Of a DNA stretch of 64,000 nucleotides, positions 38,446-49,600 are shown one piece after another. Numbering within the stretch: the stretch's first letter is position 1; every line of letters starts with the position of its first letter. Where the stretch lies: contig NC_079507.1 in NCBI RefSeq assembly GCF_030052815.1, positions 13,848,141-13,912,140 of the forward strand. The letters are read 5' to 3'. The position numbers and the translations under genes were made by a program. Source of the DNA: Hevea brasiliensis (Eukaryota > Streptophyta > Magnoliopsida > Malpighiales > Euphorbiaceae). The notes below the pieces were generated by a model. The model worked only from the letters and a program-made list of their open reading frames with translations. It did not search any database and had not been told where the DNA came from.

Positions 38446-41400
38446 TGTAACACCCTCCCGGTAGCAACTCCGTACATTCTACTGTTCCGGTGACCAGTGT
38501 CGATCCGGACAGCTAGAACGTCCGGAAAAAAAATATTTAAACTAAAGTGAGGAACCATAATTAACTCAAATATTAATAAGAAAAATTTAGGAAAAATTTT
38601 AGAAATAAAATACAACCAAGTTAAACGAGCTAGGTTCTAGCGATGGGTAACCCAGAGGGAAGTTGCGGCTCTCGCAACTAGGAGCCCTAGACCCGGGGAA
38701 AAAATTATAAAATAATTTTTGGGACTCCAGAGAAGGGTCATTGAGGTCCCTATGGCATTAGAATGCCAAGAAAATATTTAGAAAAATTTTTCAATCGGTA
38801 CAGACAATTTTGACCCGTTAAGCCAAACGGAGGGCATTTTGGTCATTTCGCCTTCAGAGGTGATTTTTGGCCAACTTGTCCAGTTGAGTAAATAATTATT
38901 ATAACATAAAATATGAATAAACATTACTAAAAATTAAATTGAAAATGAGTAGTGATGAAAAACCAAAATAAAGCAAATTATGACATATGATGATGTCATT
39001 TAAAAGCTATAACCAATCACATTTAAACAACCAATTAACTAACTAATAAAAGAGATAAATGAAGAACAAAACAATTAAAAAACACAGCAGCCATCTTCAT
39101 CCTCCCAACCAGCCGAAACCCTTGCCTTGCCTAAACCTCCATTGTTGCTCAAATTGAGCTTGAAAACTCCCAAAATCTAACCTTAAAATCCTAATATCCC
39201 TTCACAAAAATTCATCCCCACATCACAAGGCAACTCTAGGCAGCCATAAGAAGTAAAAATTCTAAGGAGAAGACAAGTCCAAGAAGTGCCACTTAAAGGT
39301 TAGTGCCTATTTATACCTAAACCTCTCTTATCCTATGTTAAAGACTTAAAGTGAGTGAGGATTTGTGAATTAAATGAATGAAATTTATGTTTATGTTTAC
39401 CATGAATTTCGGCAGCCCTAAGGAAGGAATGATTTTGATTGTTTTGATGGACTTAGAGTGGACTAGAAATGATGTTTAAGGTATATAACTACATGGATAA
39501 TGAATTAGTGTGCTAACTAAGGTGTATGGGTAAATTGAAATGGAAATTAGGGTTTTGGGGAGTAAAAATTTGACTTGGCTTATGAAATGATTAATGGACA
39601 TTCTAATGGTCAATTAGTGACCATTTGAGGCAATTTAATCATAATTTGAAGTAAACTAATGCATAGCAAAGTGAAATGTGTAGGCTGCCTAGTGACAGCA
39701 GCAATGAGGCTGTGATTCCAGCCCACTTAGACAGCCATAACTTTGGCTGTGTAGGTCCAATTGGTGTTTGGCCAATTGGACATGAAACTAGACTTATAAT
39801 GGCACATTTTTTCTGAAGAAACCATGCCCAAAAGACCAAAGCAAGAGGACCAAAAGTTGGCCCCAATCCGGATACCCTGCAAACAGGTTCTGCAGAATGA
39901 CCAAATGAACAGTAACTGTTCATTTGGCCATAACTCACTGTAGAATGGTCCATTTGACCTGAAATTTTTACCGCAACAAGTTAAGACATAGAAAAACAAC
40001 TTTCATGAAGAAACCTACCCCAAATTATGACCAGAAGCTAACCAAAATGGCAGTCACAGTCACTATTCATGGTACTGTAGATTTGGTAAATTCTGCAGAT
40101 TTGAAATCCAGCCAGCTGTGATTTTTGGACCATATCTGGAGCTACAAAACTCTAAATGGAGTGATTCAAAAAAGGAAATTCAACTAGACAAAATAAGGAA
40201 CAACTTTCATGTTTACCATTTCTTCAAATTCCCACTGTAACAGTCATTAATGGAACAGTGAAATTTAGGTACAAAAACTGAAAAATTCTGCTCACTTGGT
40301 TTAAGCTTAGAAATGGTAATGGTGATTAATGCCAACAAGTTTTGAATGCAAAATGTGGTATGTTGGGAGTGCCAAAACCAATGTACCTATTTTCTACCTA
40401 AAAGTCAACATTTTTGTTGACCAATGAGGTGAATAGTGACACCAAAGCTTGAAATTCAAAAATTAAAGAATTTAAAAGTATCAAATGCCCTAGTATACCT
40501 AACAAGATTGGTTTGGATAGTTTGGCATGCCAATAGGTTTCAGTTAACAGTACTGCACATGGCAATATGCCATTCTGTGATTTTATGGCTTTTAGCCATT
40601 CTGACCTTGTATTGATATTTGGCCTTGTGCCTATTGTTATTACTTATTAGCCGCTCGCTGCACACCGGAGATGCATATGTGACCGATGGTGTGACGGCGA
40701 GGTACTAGATACCCAAGGCCACTGCTTATCCAAATTATCATTTAGTATAGGTTACTTGGGCAACCAAATGAATGAAAGTGGACAAAGTTAACGAAATAAA
40801 TGGATATACAAATACAAAATAAATAAGACTTATACATTCAATACATATTTATTTTCTGCTATTTTCTTTTATTTTATTATTGCACCACTAAGCATCATTG
40901 CTTAGCGCGTTGCTTTTGCCACGCGTAGGTTCCGAGATCTTGATCGAGAGCCCAGAGACCGCAGATCGGGTGAGTCCATCCCGCACTCGCAAAGTGTTCG
41001 TGTCACCTCACCACCTACAGTGCATTGGTAGGACACTAGGTGTCATTTTGGTATTTTGTAACTAATTTTTATTTTCTCATATGTAATTGAACTTATATAA
41101 TGTATTTTGAGCTTCATGTAAATAATGAAGATTTGTGGTTATGTATGGAAAAATTTGAGTATTTATTCATTGCTTATATATGAGTACCCTGAGAAATGAT
41201 TGATTGAGAAATGTTGTTGAAAAATATTGAGTTTGTGATGACATTGGAGTTTGAGAAATGATTGAGTATGAATATTGGAAGTGTTTTTCACAGGTTCCGA
41301 AGAACTGTTTTCTCCATTTTTAGCCGGTACTCTGCCGGATTTTCTACAAAATTTTTGGAACCTCAAATAAATTATAATTTCGATAAATGGCTCAAATATA

Positions 41401-41522
41401 TTATATTTCACAAGTTATATTCAAAAGCATGATAAAAATTAATTAAGGTATATTAGAGTGTGCCGGTACACCGTGTGACATTGCTTACTCGGGTATACTG
41501 TACACGGATAAGGGGCATCACA
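38446..41522 (+). repeat. 5' LTR of T1-b
   Basis: 3077 bp, TGTAACACCC to GGGGCATCACA. 5S-like segment at about 38621-38665, donor-like AAAG/GTTAGTGCC at 39299, paired hairpins at 40888-40925. The unusual GCATCACA end against GCGTCACA in the 3' LTR is a CpG-type change. Confidence 0.93.
40888..40925 (+). other. Tandem RNA hairpins, T1 version
   Basis: Stem 1 CTAAGC (40888-40893) pairs with GCTTAG (40900-40905). Stem 2 CGCGTTGC (40906-40913) pairs with GCCACGCG (40918-40925) around TTTT with one mismatch. Preceded by TTGCACCA. The 3' LTR copy is at 54352-54389, where stem 2 has lost one pair. Confidence 0.65.
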
Positions 41523-41543
41523 TTTAGTGGTATCAGAGCACGG
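41523..41543 (+). promoter_or_regulatory. T1-b primer-binding site
   Basis: TTTAG spacer then TGGTATCAGAGCACGG from 41528, matching the complement of the initiator-Met tRNA 3' end. Confidence 0.9.
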
Positions 41544-41648
41544 TTAGGCGTTTCTGGGCCTAGATTGAGTCCATACCATGCATTGCATTTGTAAGAGTCG
41601 AGGTGACACTAATGCAGATCTGTTTGTCTTTCTTATTTTGAATAGGAT

Positions 41649-42201
41649 ATGGACCCTACATCTCAGAGGGCAGTTGAGGAGGAAGTGGAGAGTCATGCTC
41701 CACCTGCAGCAGCTGAGACTGGGGATAGGGGAGAACCTGCTCCGCCAGCTCAAGCTGAAAGGTGTTTGTCTTTCATTAGATTAAGTTGCTACGGAAGGGA
41801 GATAGTCCCTAATGAAGCTGAAAGGTGTAAGAGATTTGAAGAGGGATTAAATGACAACATAAAGATCCAGCTCACTGCCCTGGGAATCACAGAATTTACC
41901 AAGTTAGTGGAAGCTGCAATAAAGGTTGAAAAAGTAAGAATCAGTGAGTAGACCAGAAGGGATAGACAGCAGAAGAGGCCCGGTCGGTCTAGTTCATCTC
42001 CTGCACTGGGAAGAGGTTCAAGGGTCCATCTCGCACGAGTTCGGGCCAGCCATAAGGTCGTGGTCACCTCTCGGGCCCAGTGCCACGCTTACCCCTAGGA
42101 GAGGTCACCCACACCATCGGTGGCGGCTCCGAGGATGGGGTTCAGGGACCAGCCCCAAGATCTTCTCGCATGTCCACACCGCTTGAAATGGCATAAGGGG
42201 A
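41649..42201 (+). pseudogene. T1-b gag with internal deletion
   Basis: Starts MDPTSQRAVEEEVESH like T1-a, but PPAQAE jumps to RLSCYGREIVPNEAER, deleting the Pro-rich run and most of the capsid domain (about 130 codons present in T1-a). A stop follows RISE at about 41951, then a frame-shifted basic region and a damaged first Cys/His cluster. Confidence 0.85.
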
Positions 42202-43020
42202 GTGTTGGAGAGTGACCGGTGCCTGCTAAGGTGTGGGTCAACAGAGCATCAATTGAAGAACTGCCCACGCAGAACTACACACCGCTCCAACACAAGCGAT
42301 GCACTGCCTGCACCGCAAAGAGGTAGAAAATCTGGCGAATCTGACGCAGTGGGACCATCACAGAGGCCCGCATCTGAGCCAGCAGAGAGGCCAGATAACA
42401 GACCACCTGCCAGAGCTTATTCCCTAAGAGCTCAGGAGGAGCAAGATGCCCCGGACGTCATCAGGGGTACGTTCTCCCTCTACAATACACCTGTGCATGC
42501 ATTGGTGGATCCAGGATCCACTCATTCATACATTTGCATCAACTTACCCGTAGAAAGGGGGATACTAGTAGGGGAGAGTGACCAAGACATTCTGGTCACT
42601 AATCCATTGGGTCACAGTGTGATAGTGAACAAAGTATACAAGGGTTGCCCGTTAAGGATTCAGGGGTATGAATTCTTGGCAGACCTGATTGAGTTGCCCT
42701 TCCACGAGTTTGACGTGATTTTGGGAATGGATTGGTTGTCACGTCATCAGGCAATAGTTGATTGTAAACTGAAGAGGATTTCTTTGAAAACTTCTGAGGG
42801 TAATGAGATCACAGTTGTGGGGGAAAGGACAGATTTCTTGTCCAATGTCATCTCAGCCATAGTTGCAAGAAGAATGATGAGAAAAGGCTGTAAAGCCTAC
42901 CTAGCACATGTGGTGGATACTAGGCAGGCTAAGCCAAACCTAAGCGATATACCCACAGTAAGAGACTTCCCAGAGGTATTTCTGAAGAGTTACCCGGTTT
43001 GCCACGTAAAGGGAAGTTGA
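42202..43020 (+). pseudogene. T1-b zinc knuckle and aspartic protease
   Basis: Reads CLLRCGSTEHQLKNC, a charged linker, then ALVDPGSTHSYI and DVILGMDWLSRHQ, as in T1-a. It ends by frameshift before RT at 43020. The linker is richer in differences from T1-a than the protease core. Confidence 0.88.
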
Positions 43021-43075
43021 ATTTGCTATTGAGACACTGCCGGGTACAGCACCCATTTCCATTGCTCCTTATAGG

Positions 43076-44569
43076 ATGGCACCCACGGAATTAAGGGAGT
43101 TGAAAACTCAGTTGCAAGAGTTACTTGATAAGGGGTTCATACGCCCCAGTGTGTCACCGTGGGGAGCTCCAGTGCTGTTTGTAAAGAAGAAGGATGGGAC
43201 TTTGAGACTATGTATCGATTACCGGCAGTTGAATAAAGTGACTGTGAAGAACAAATATCCGTTGCCTAGAATTGATGATCTGTTTGATCAGTTGAAGGGA
43301 GCAGGAGTATTTTCTAAGATTGATCTCATATCAGGGTATCATCAGTTGAGGGTGAAGGATGCAGATGTGCCAAAGACTGCATTCAGGACCCGATATGGGC
43401 ATTATGAGTTTCTAGTGATGCCCTTTGGCCTAACAAATGCACCAGCGGCATTCATGGACCTTATGAACCGTATCTTCCATCCACACTTAGATCGGTTCGT
43501 AGTGGTCTTTAATGATGATATTTTGGTGTATTCCAAGACTAGGGAAGAACATGATGAGCATTTGAGGATTGTTTTGCAAACCCTGAGAGAAAAGGAGCTG
43601 TATGCTAAATTGTCCAAGTGTGACTTTTGGTTGAATGAGATTGCATTCCTTTGACACATAGTGTCAGCTTATGGGATTAGGGTGATCCCAAGAAAATAGA
43701 AGCAGTGATGGAATGGAAGCCTCCCAGGAATACAACTGAGGTCAGAAGCTTCTTGGGGCTAGCTGGGTATTACAGGAGATTTGTGAAGGGATTTTCCTTA
43801 ATAGCTGCTCCAATGACCAAGCTGTTACACAAGAATGTCAGATTTGACTGGAATGACAAGTGTCAGACCAGTTTTGAGAAGTTGAAGGCTATGTTGACAG
43901 AGGCACCAGTGTTAACACAGCCAGTGTCAGGAAAGGACTTTGTGGTCTACAGTGATGCCTCACATAATAGGCTAGGGTGTGTATTGATGCAAGAGGGAAA
44001 GGTGGTCGCTTATGCTTTTAGACTGCTAAGGCCACATGAACAGAACTACCCTACCCATGACCTAGAGCTTGCAGCAATTATCTTCGCACTGAAGATATGG
44101 AGGCATTACTTATATGGTGAAAAGTGCTACATTTACACAGACCACAAGAGTCTGAAATACTTGCCAACTCAGAAGGAGCTCAACCTTAGACAAAGGCGAT
44201 GGATTGAGTTCCTGAAAGACTATGATTGTGTAATTGACTACCATCCTGGGAAGGCAAATGTAGTTGCTGATGCTTTGAGCAGAAAGTCCATCACAGCTTT
44301 AAGATCATTGAATGCCCGTCTAACTTTGATTCGAGATGGAGCTATTTTGGCTGAGTTGCAAGTAAGGCCAACCCTGTTACAGCAGATTTTAGATGGGCAG
44401 AAGGTAGATGAGAAGCTAATGGCTATTATGAGCAAAATCTCAGAGGGAAAAGCAACTGACTATGAGATGAAAGCAGATGGGTGTCTGTATTACAAAGGAA
44501 GACTGTGTGTACCAGATAATGGGGAATTGAAGGCCAGTATTCTAAAAGAGGCACACACCCAGGAAGTAC
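43076..44569 (+). pseudogene. T1-b reverse transcriptase, RNase H and integrase start
   Basis: RT frame 43076-43654 contains CIDYRQLNK intact. The active-site motif reads FNDD where T1-a has FIDD. A stop at 43652-43654 and a small deletion near 43680 shift into 43705-44574 (thumb, RNase H with YSDASHN, DLELAAI and YTDHKSL, then the integrase N terminus up to HTQEV). The frame is then cut by the chimeric element at 44570. The integrase resumes at 50559. Confidence 0.92.
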
Positions 44570-44799
44570 TGTAACAGCCTGATCCTTCTCTAGTTAGTAT
44601 TGTCCGCTTTGGCCCATGGGCCTCACGGATTTGTCCCTTGGGAGGTTTCATTCGAAAGCGCTACCGACTGTGTGAGGAAGGCTCCCACATATATGGCCCA
44701 AATCTTTTCTTCCCATTTCCGATGTGGGACACGAAGTTTCCACCCCAGTGCGTAGTTGGTTGAACAAGCACGTCCCAACCCCATCCCTGGGTCGTGACA
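44570..44799 (-). mobile_element. TRIM-like LTR (about 230 bp)
   Basis: Minus strand runs from TGTCACGACCC at 44799 to GGCTGTTACA at 44570, with TG and CA ends. It contains GTCCCACATCGG and GGACAATA motifs I associate with terminal-repeat-in-miniature elements of plants. A 71-bp internal piece with a tRNA-Met primer-binding site (minus, 44870-44860) adjoins it. Only one LTR is present; its 5' LTR place is taken by T2 U5. Confidence 0.65.
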
Positions 44800-44870
44800 A
44801 GCCCACCAGCTTCCGCCTGGTGCGTCCTCGCACCACACACCGTACTAGAGGGAGTCCAGCTCTGATACCA

Positions 44871-45517
44871 ATAAATGTAACACCCCTCACGTGACTACAG
44901 TGTAGCCGAGCAAGGCGTGCTACAATCGGTGCCGGAGCACCCTAACTTATCTTACTTTATTTTTTTAATAATTATTTTTTGACAGAGAAACCAGTGGGGT
45001 TTCCCCTATTTTATTATCGTTTGGCGTATTTCAATATTTAACTGTTTGAAATTCAACAATATTTTAAAATAAAAAAAAATCTCATCCATGCTAATCATAA
45101 TTATCTCATCAATCATTCTTATAATTTTCTCATATTTCAAATCTCATCCATACATTTCAATTTCATAATCATTTCCATACTCATATCATCATTTGAAAAA
45201 TCATTATGTAATTCAAATCTATACTCATTTGTACAAATTCATTCATGCTCCATTCTTATAGCAAAATTCTCAAATTTGCATTAATTTACACCATTTGCAA
45301 TAATTAAATAAATCCTTAATTTACATGATATACAAATTAATTACAATTTGCTAATTTATATTGCAATATAAGAAATAAATAACATACACAAAATACATGA
45401 TATGCTTAATGTGAGCCCTATCTACATGCATTGCTGAGGAGGTGACAACATTGAATGCTCTGCAGATCAGAACTCCAAAATCTCTGTTTAGTATTTTTAT
45501 CTGGGCTTTACCTTCAG
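44871..45517 (-). repeat. Inverted T2 spacer and U5 fragment
   Basis: 44876-45517 is the reverse complement of about 49917-50558 in the same element. It breaks off at CTTCAG, five bases before the foot of hairpin 2 (49888-49912), and is joined straight to TTTATTGGTACC (spacer and forward primer-binding site). Confidence 0.9.
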
Positions 45518-45538
45518 TTTATTGGTACCAGAGCACGG
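45518..45538 (+). promoter_or_regulatory. T2 primer-binding site (forward copy in the chimera)
   Basis: TTTAT spacer then TGGTACCAGAGCACGG, with one change from TGGTATCAGAGC. It is not preceded by an LTR end but by the inverted U5 fragment. Confidence 0.85.
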
Positions 45539-45658
45539 TTTAGGCATTCCTAGGCATAGATAGATAGAATGAGATAGTGTGCATAACATGCATTGCATTC
45601 ATATGAGTTGAGGTAACACTAATACAGATCTATTTTCTTGGTTATTTTAGGTTAAGGT

Positions 45659-46497
45659 ATGGACTCAGAATTGTAGAGGGCAGTAGAAGAAAAAGTAGTA
45701 AGCCGTATTCCGACTGGGAGTGATATTGGAAATCGGGGAGATCCTGCTCCACTAGTACAAGAGGTGCCTATACAACCCCAACAGGCCTTGTTTGAGCAGA
45801 TGACTGGATTCTTTCGACAGATGACTGGGGTTATTCCACCACTGTCTCAGCAGAAATCACCTCTAGGAAAAATTAGGAAGTATGGAGCTGTAGATTTCAA
45901 TGGTAGAAAGGAAGACGATTCTTCAGCGGCAGAGTATTGGTTAGAAAGGACTAAAAGAGTCCTACAGCAGCTCCATTGCACACCAGAACAAAGTTTGGAG
46001 TGTGCAGTTTCATTGTTACAAGAAGCTGAGTCGACGTAACTTGGGAATTCTTTCTGATAGAGTTCAGAAAGAAATATATTAGCTGTGTTCATGAAGAGGA
46101 ACAGAAGAGGAGTGGTGATCAGCAAAAGAGGAAATTTGGACAGTCTAGTAATAAGAGGCTAAGAGAACAGTTAAGTCAGACATCTGATCAAAGTAGGAGA
46201 TCCAGACCCAGACCTATACCCAGAAGAGATCAACCAAAAACACTAGTAGTGAGTGCACCAGGATTAGCAAGAAAATGTGGCCATTGTAACAAGTGGCATA
46301 AAGGTGAATATAGGGGATTAACTGGAGCCTGTTATAGATGTGGGGCCATTGACCATCGTCTGAAAGATTGTCCTAAGAGGAATTTACCACAGACCCAGAC
46401 AGAGGCCATGGAAGGACCAAGTACAACAGTAACACCACTTCCAAATGTCACCCAAGCTGGAGAGGAGCAAGAAGCCCCATATGTGAATTTGAGGTAA
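45659..46497 (+). pseudogene. T2 gag in the chimeric element
   Basis: Start MDSEL followed by a stop at codon 6. Then come the same order as at 33358: Gln-rich N terminus, capsid piece (LLQEA, with about 45 bp missing at 46028), basic linker, CGHCNKWHKGEY and the CCHC knuckle CYRCGAIDHRLKDC, ending VNLR and a stop at 46497. No pol precedes the polypurine tract at 46653-46670. Acceptor-like TTATTTTAG/G ends at 45650, nine bases before the ATG. The shared C-terminal end with the copy at 32481 shows the gag-only structure is a family trait. Confidence 0.87.
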
Positions 46498-46670
46498 AGT
46501 ATTTCCTTTATGATATGCCTAAGTGTATAATCATATATTCGAAAAGACTAAATAGTACCATATATATAAAAACAAGTAGACAGAGGGAGCAATAGAAAGG
46601 TAAAAGAATTATCTTAGATACCTACACCTAGTAAATTTCGAGGACGAAATTTAAATTAGAGGGGAAAAAT

Positions 46671-49600
46671 TGTAACACCCTCACTGTAGCAATTCCGTAC
46701 ATTCAACTGTTCCGGTGACCGGTGTTGGTCCGAACAGCTAGAACGTCTGGAAAAATAATTAGACTAGAGTGAGGAGTCATAAATAACTCAAATATTAATA
46801 AGAAAAATTTAGAAAAAATTTTAGAAATAAAATACAACCAAGTTAAATGAGCCGGTGCCCTAGCGATGGGTAACCCAGTGGGAAGTTGCGGTTCTCGCAA
46901 CTAGGAGCCCTAGACTAGGGAGAAAATTCATAAAATAATTTTTGAAACTCCAGAGAAGAGTCATTGAGGATTCTATGACATTAGAATGCCAAGAAAAGGT
47001 TTAGAAAAATTTTTCAATCGGTACAGACAATTTTAGTCTGTTAAGCCAAACGGAGGGCATTTTGGTCATTTCGTCTTCAGAGATGATTTTTGGCCGACTT
47101 ATCCAGTTAAGTAAATAATTATTATGATCTAAAATATGAATAAATATTACTAAAAATTAAATTGAAAATGAGTAGAGAAGAAAAGAAAAAGAAAATGAAA
47201 GAAATTGGGAATTATGACATCACGTGATGTCATTAACAATGCCTCCACCCAATCACCATTTGACAAACTAATAAAAATGGATAAAAATGAATTTAAAATG
47301 GGAAAAAGCTACCTTCTTCTCCAGCAAAATCTGCCGTCCTAATTCCTCCTCACCATTCTCTCTCAATTTTCTTCATTTTCACCATAGATCCATCATTCCA
47401 AGCTTTCAAACCACCACCTTCTCTTCACCAAAATTGTTGGAAACCTTGAGGGAACTTCATATCCAGCCTTGAAGTGAAGAAAACACACCAAATTTCCAAG
47501 TGAGAAATCTGGCCAGAAGTGGAATACAAGGGGGAAGTGGAGTTTGATTGAAGTGAAGGGTGATTGAAGGTTGCTTGAAGCTAGAAAAATAAGGTTAGTG
47601 CTAGAAATTCTCTTGGAATTTAAAATTATTGCAAGTTGATTTAGGGTTTGCTCAATTATGGAATTTTGTGTTGTGACTTGAATTTGATGATGTTGAGGTT
47701 GATTATTGACTATTAGAAGTGTTATAAATGTGAATTGAAGTTTGGAAGTTGGGTGAAATTGAAAATTGGGAGTGCTTCTCTTATGCAGGAAATTTGGACC
47801 TATGAGTCCAGGGTATTGTTTGACCTATAACTGAGGTTGTGTGACTCCAATTGGTATGAGGCCAATTGGAGGTGAAACTAGACATATAATGGCACAACTT
47901 TGGTGAAGAAACCATACCCAGAAAACCAAACCAACTTGACCAAAAGTTTACCCTAATTCGGGTGATCTGCAATCTGCCTGAGCAAAATGACCAAATGAAC
48001 AGTATTTGGTCATTTGGCCATAACTCAATGTAGCAAGGTCTAATTGATCTGAAATTTTATCAGAAACAAGTTGAGATATAGACCAACAACTTTCATGAAG
48101 AAACCTGACTAAAATTATGATCATAACCTAGTCAAATTGCCAACCAAACTTGAGTTACCAAATCTGGCAGAAACAAGTTTACCCAGAATTTTGGGTTCTG
48201 CCCAATCCGGCTAGTCATAGTTTTTAGGCCATAACTTGAGCTACAAAACTCCAAATGGAGTGATTCAAAAAAGGAAATTCAACTAGACAAAATAAGGAAC
48301 AACTTTCATGTTGGACATTTTTCCAAATTCCCAATGCAAAAGTGACAAATGGAACAGTAAAGACAAAGCATGAAAACTGAAAATTCTGCCCAATTAACAT
48401 TAAGCTTGGAAATGGTATTGGCAACCAATACCAACAAATTTTGAATGCAAAATGTGGTATCTTGGAGAACTTAGGTTCAATAAATTTATTATGTATTAAA
48501 AAGTCAACAATTTGAGTGAATAGTAATGTGAATAGTAATACAAAGACACAAAGTATAATAACTAAATTGGTAGAGGAAATTAAGGTATGAAATTTGGAAT
48601 CCATGAAACATTCATGGATTATTTGGAATAGAAATAGTAATTCACCTAAATGACTTAATGAACATTTAAGTTATGTGAGTATATAGTTAAAATTTGTATT
48701 CCCATTACTAGTAGGTCTAATAAAACATGAGTGATACCACTTGAATATGAAATAAAATTAACCTAGATGGATTGTTGAGTATAAATGGGATGAGGTTTAC
48801 ATTAGAATCTTTGTTTCCATTACAAATAAGATAATAACACCTTGTATGAGTTATGAATCCATATAAATATTGTAATAAATAAATGAATCACATGAAAATA
48901 TGAATGAAACATTAGTTTTCTTTATAAGGGAAAGGAAGAACGTTTTGAGTACAATGGTATATGAACACCATTGTTATGAATTGTGATCAATATGAATGAT
49001 GTAAGGAATGTATGAATATTATGATGAATGTATAAATTATGAAATTTATCATGAAATAATGAAGTCATAAAATACAATATATTAATATTTAATGATATTA
49101 TGTGCCCTTGTATTGCCTAGACATGTGTGTCAGATTGGATAGTTTGGCATGCCAATAGGGTATTGTTTTAGCAGTACTGCGAAAGGCTTTATGCCTGTAT
49201 TCATGGCTTTATGCCCGCATTCATGGCTTTATGCCAACATTCATGGCTTTATCCCTGATTATGTGTTATCATGGCTTTTTAGCCATACTGACTGCATACG
49301 TGGTTGACGTTCTGCATCCCATGGTATGACGGCCCGAGACACCACGGTGTCCAGTGCCAACAACCCGTTATCCAATTTAGTCAGCCTGTCATAGGTTACT
49401 TGGGCAGTGAAATTTATTGAAACAAGTTAAGAATATTAGTAATTAAAAATATTAGAAATTAAATAAATGAGTAAGATGACCTAAAATAAATTAAAATAGT
49501 TATCTATTAGAATGAATCGAAATGAACTGGACCGATATTAAAAATTTACTTATTATGAAATAATATGAGACAACCTAGAAAGTATTGAGAAAATGCTAAA

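Larger units (their letters stand above)
39299..41645 (+). other. Putative leader intron of T1-b
   Basis: Donor-like AAAG/GTTAGTGCC in the LTR and acceptor-like TTCTTATTTTGAATAG/G four bases before the gag ATG at 41649. Splicing would delete 2347 nt, including U5 and the primer-binding site, leaving a short leader on Gag mRNA. The donor recurs at a similar offset in all LTR families. Inferred from sequence only. Confidence 0.45.

Noticed and set aside
44570..44870. Cassandra element (5S-bearing TRIM)
   Set aside because: The TRIM-like LTR here has no 5S segment. The 5S resemblance is in the long LTRs instead.
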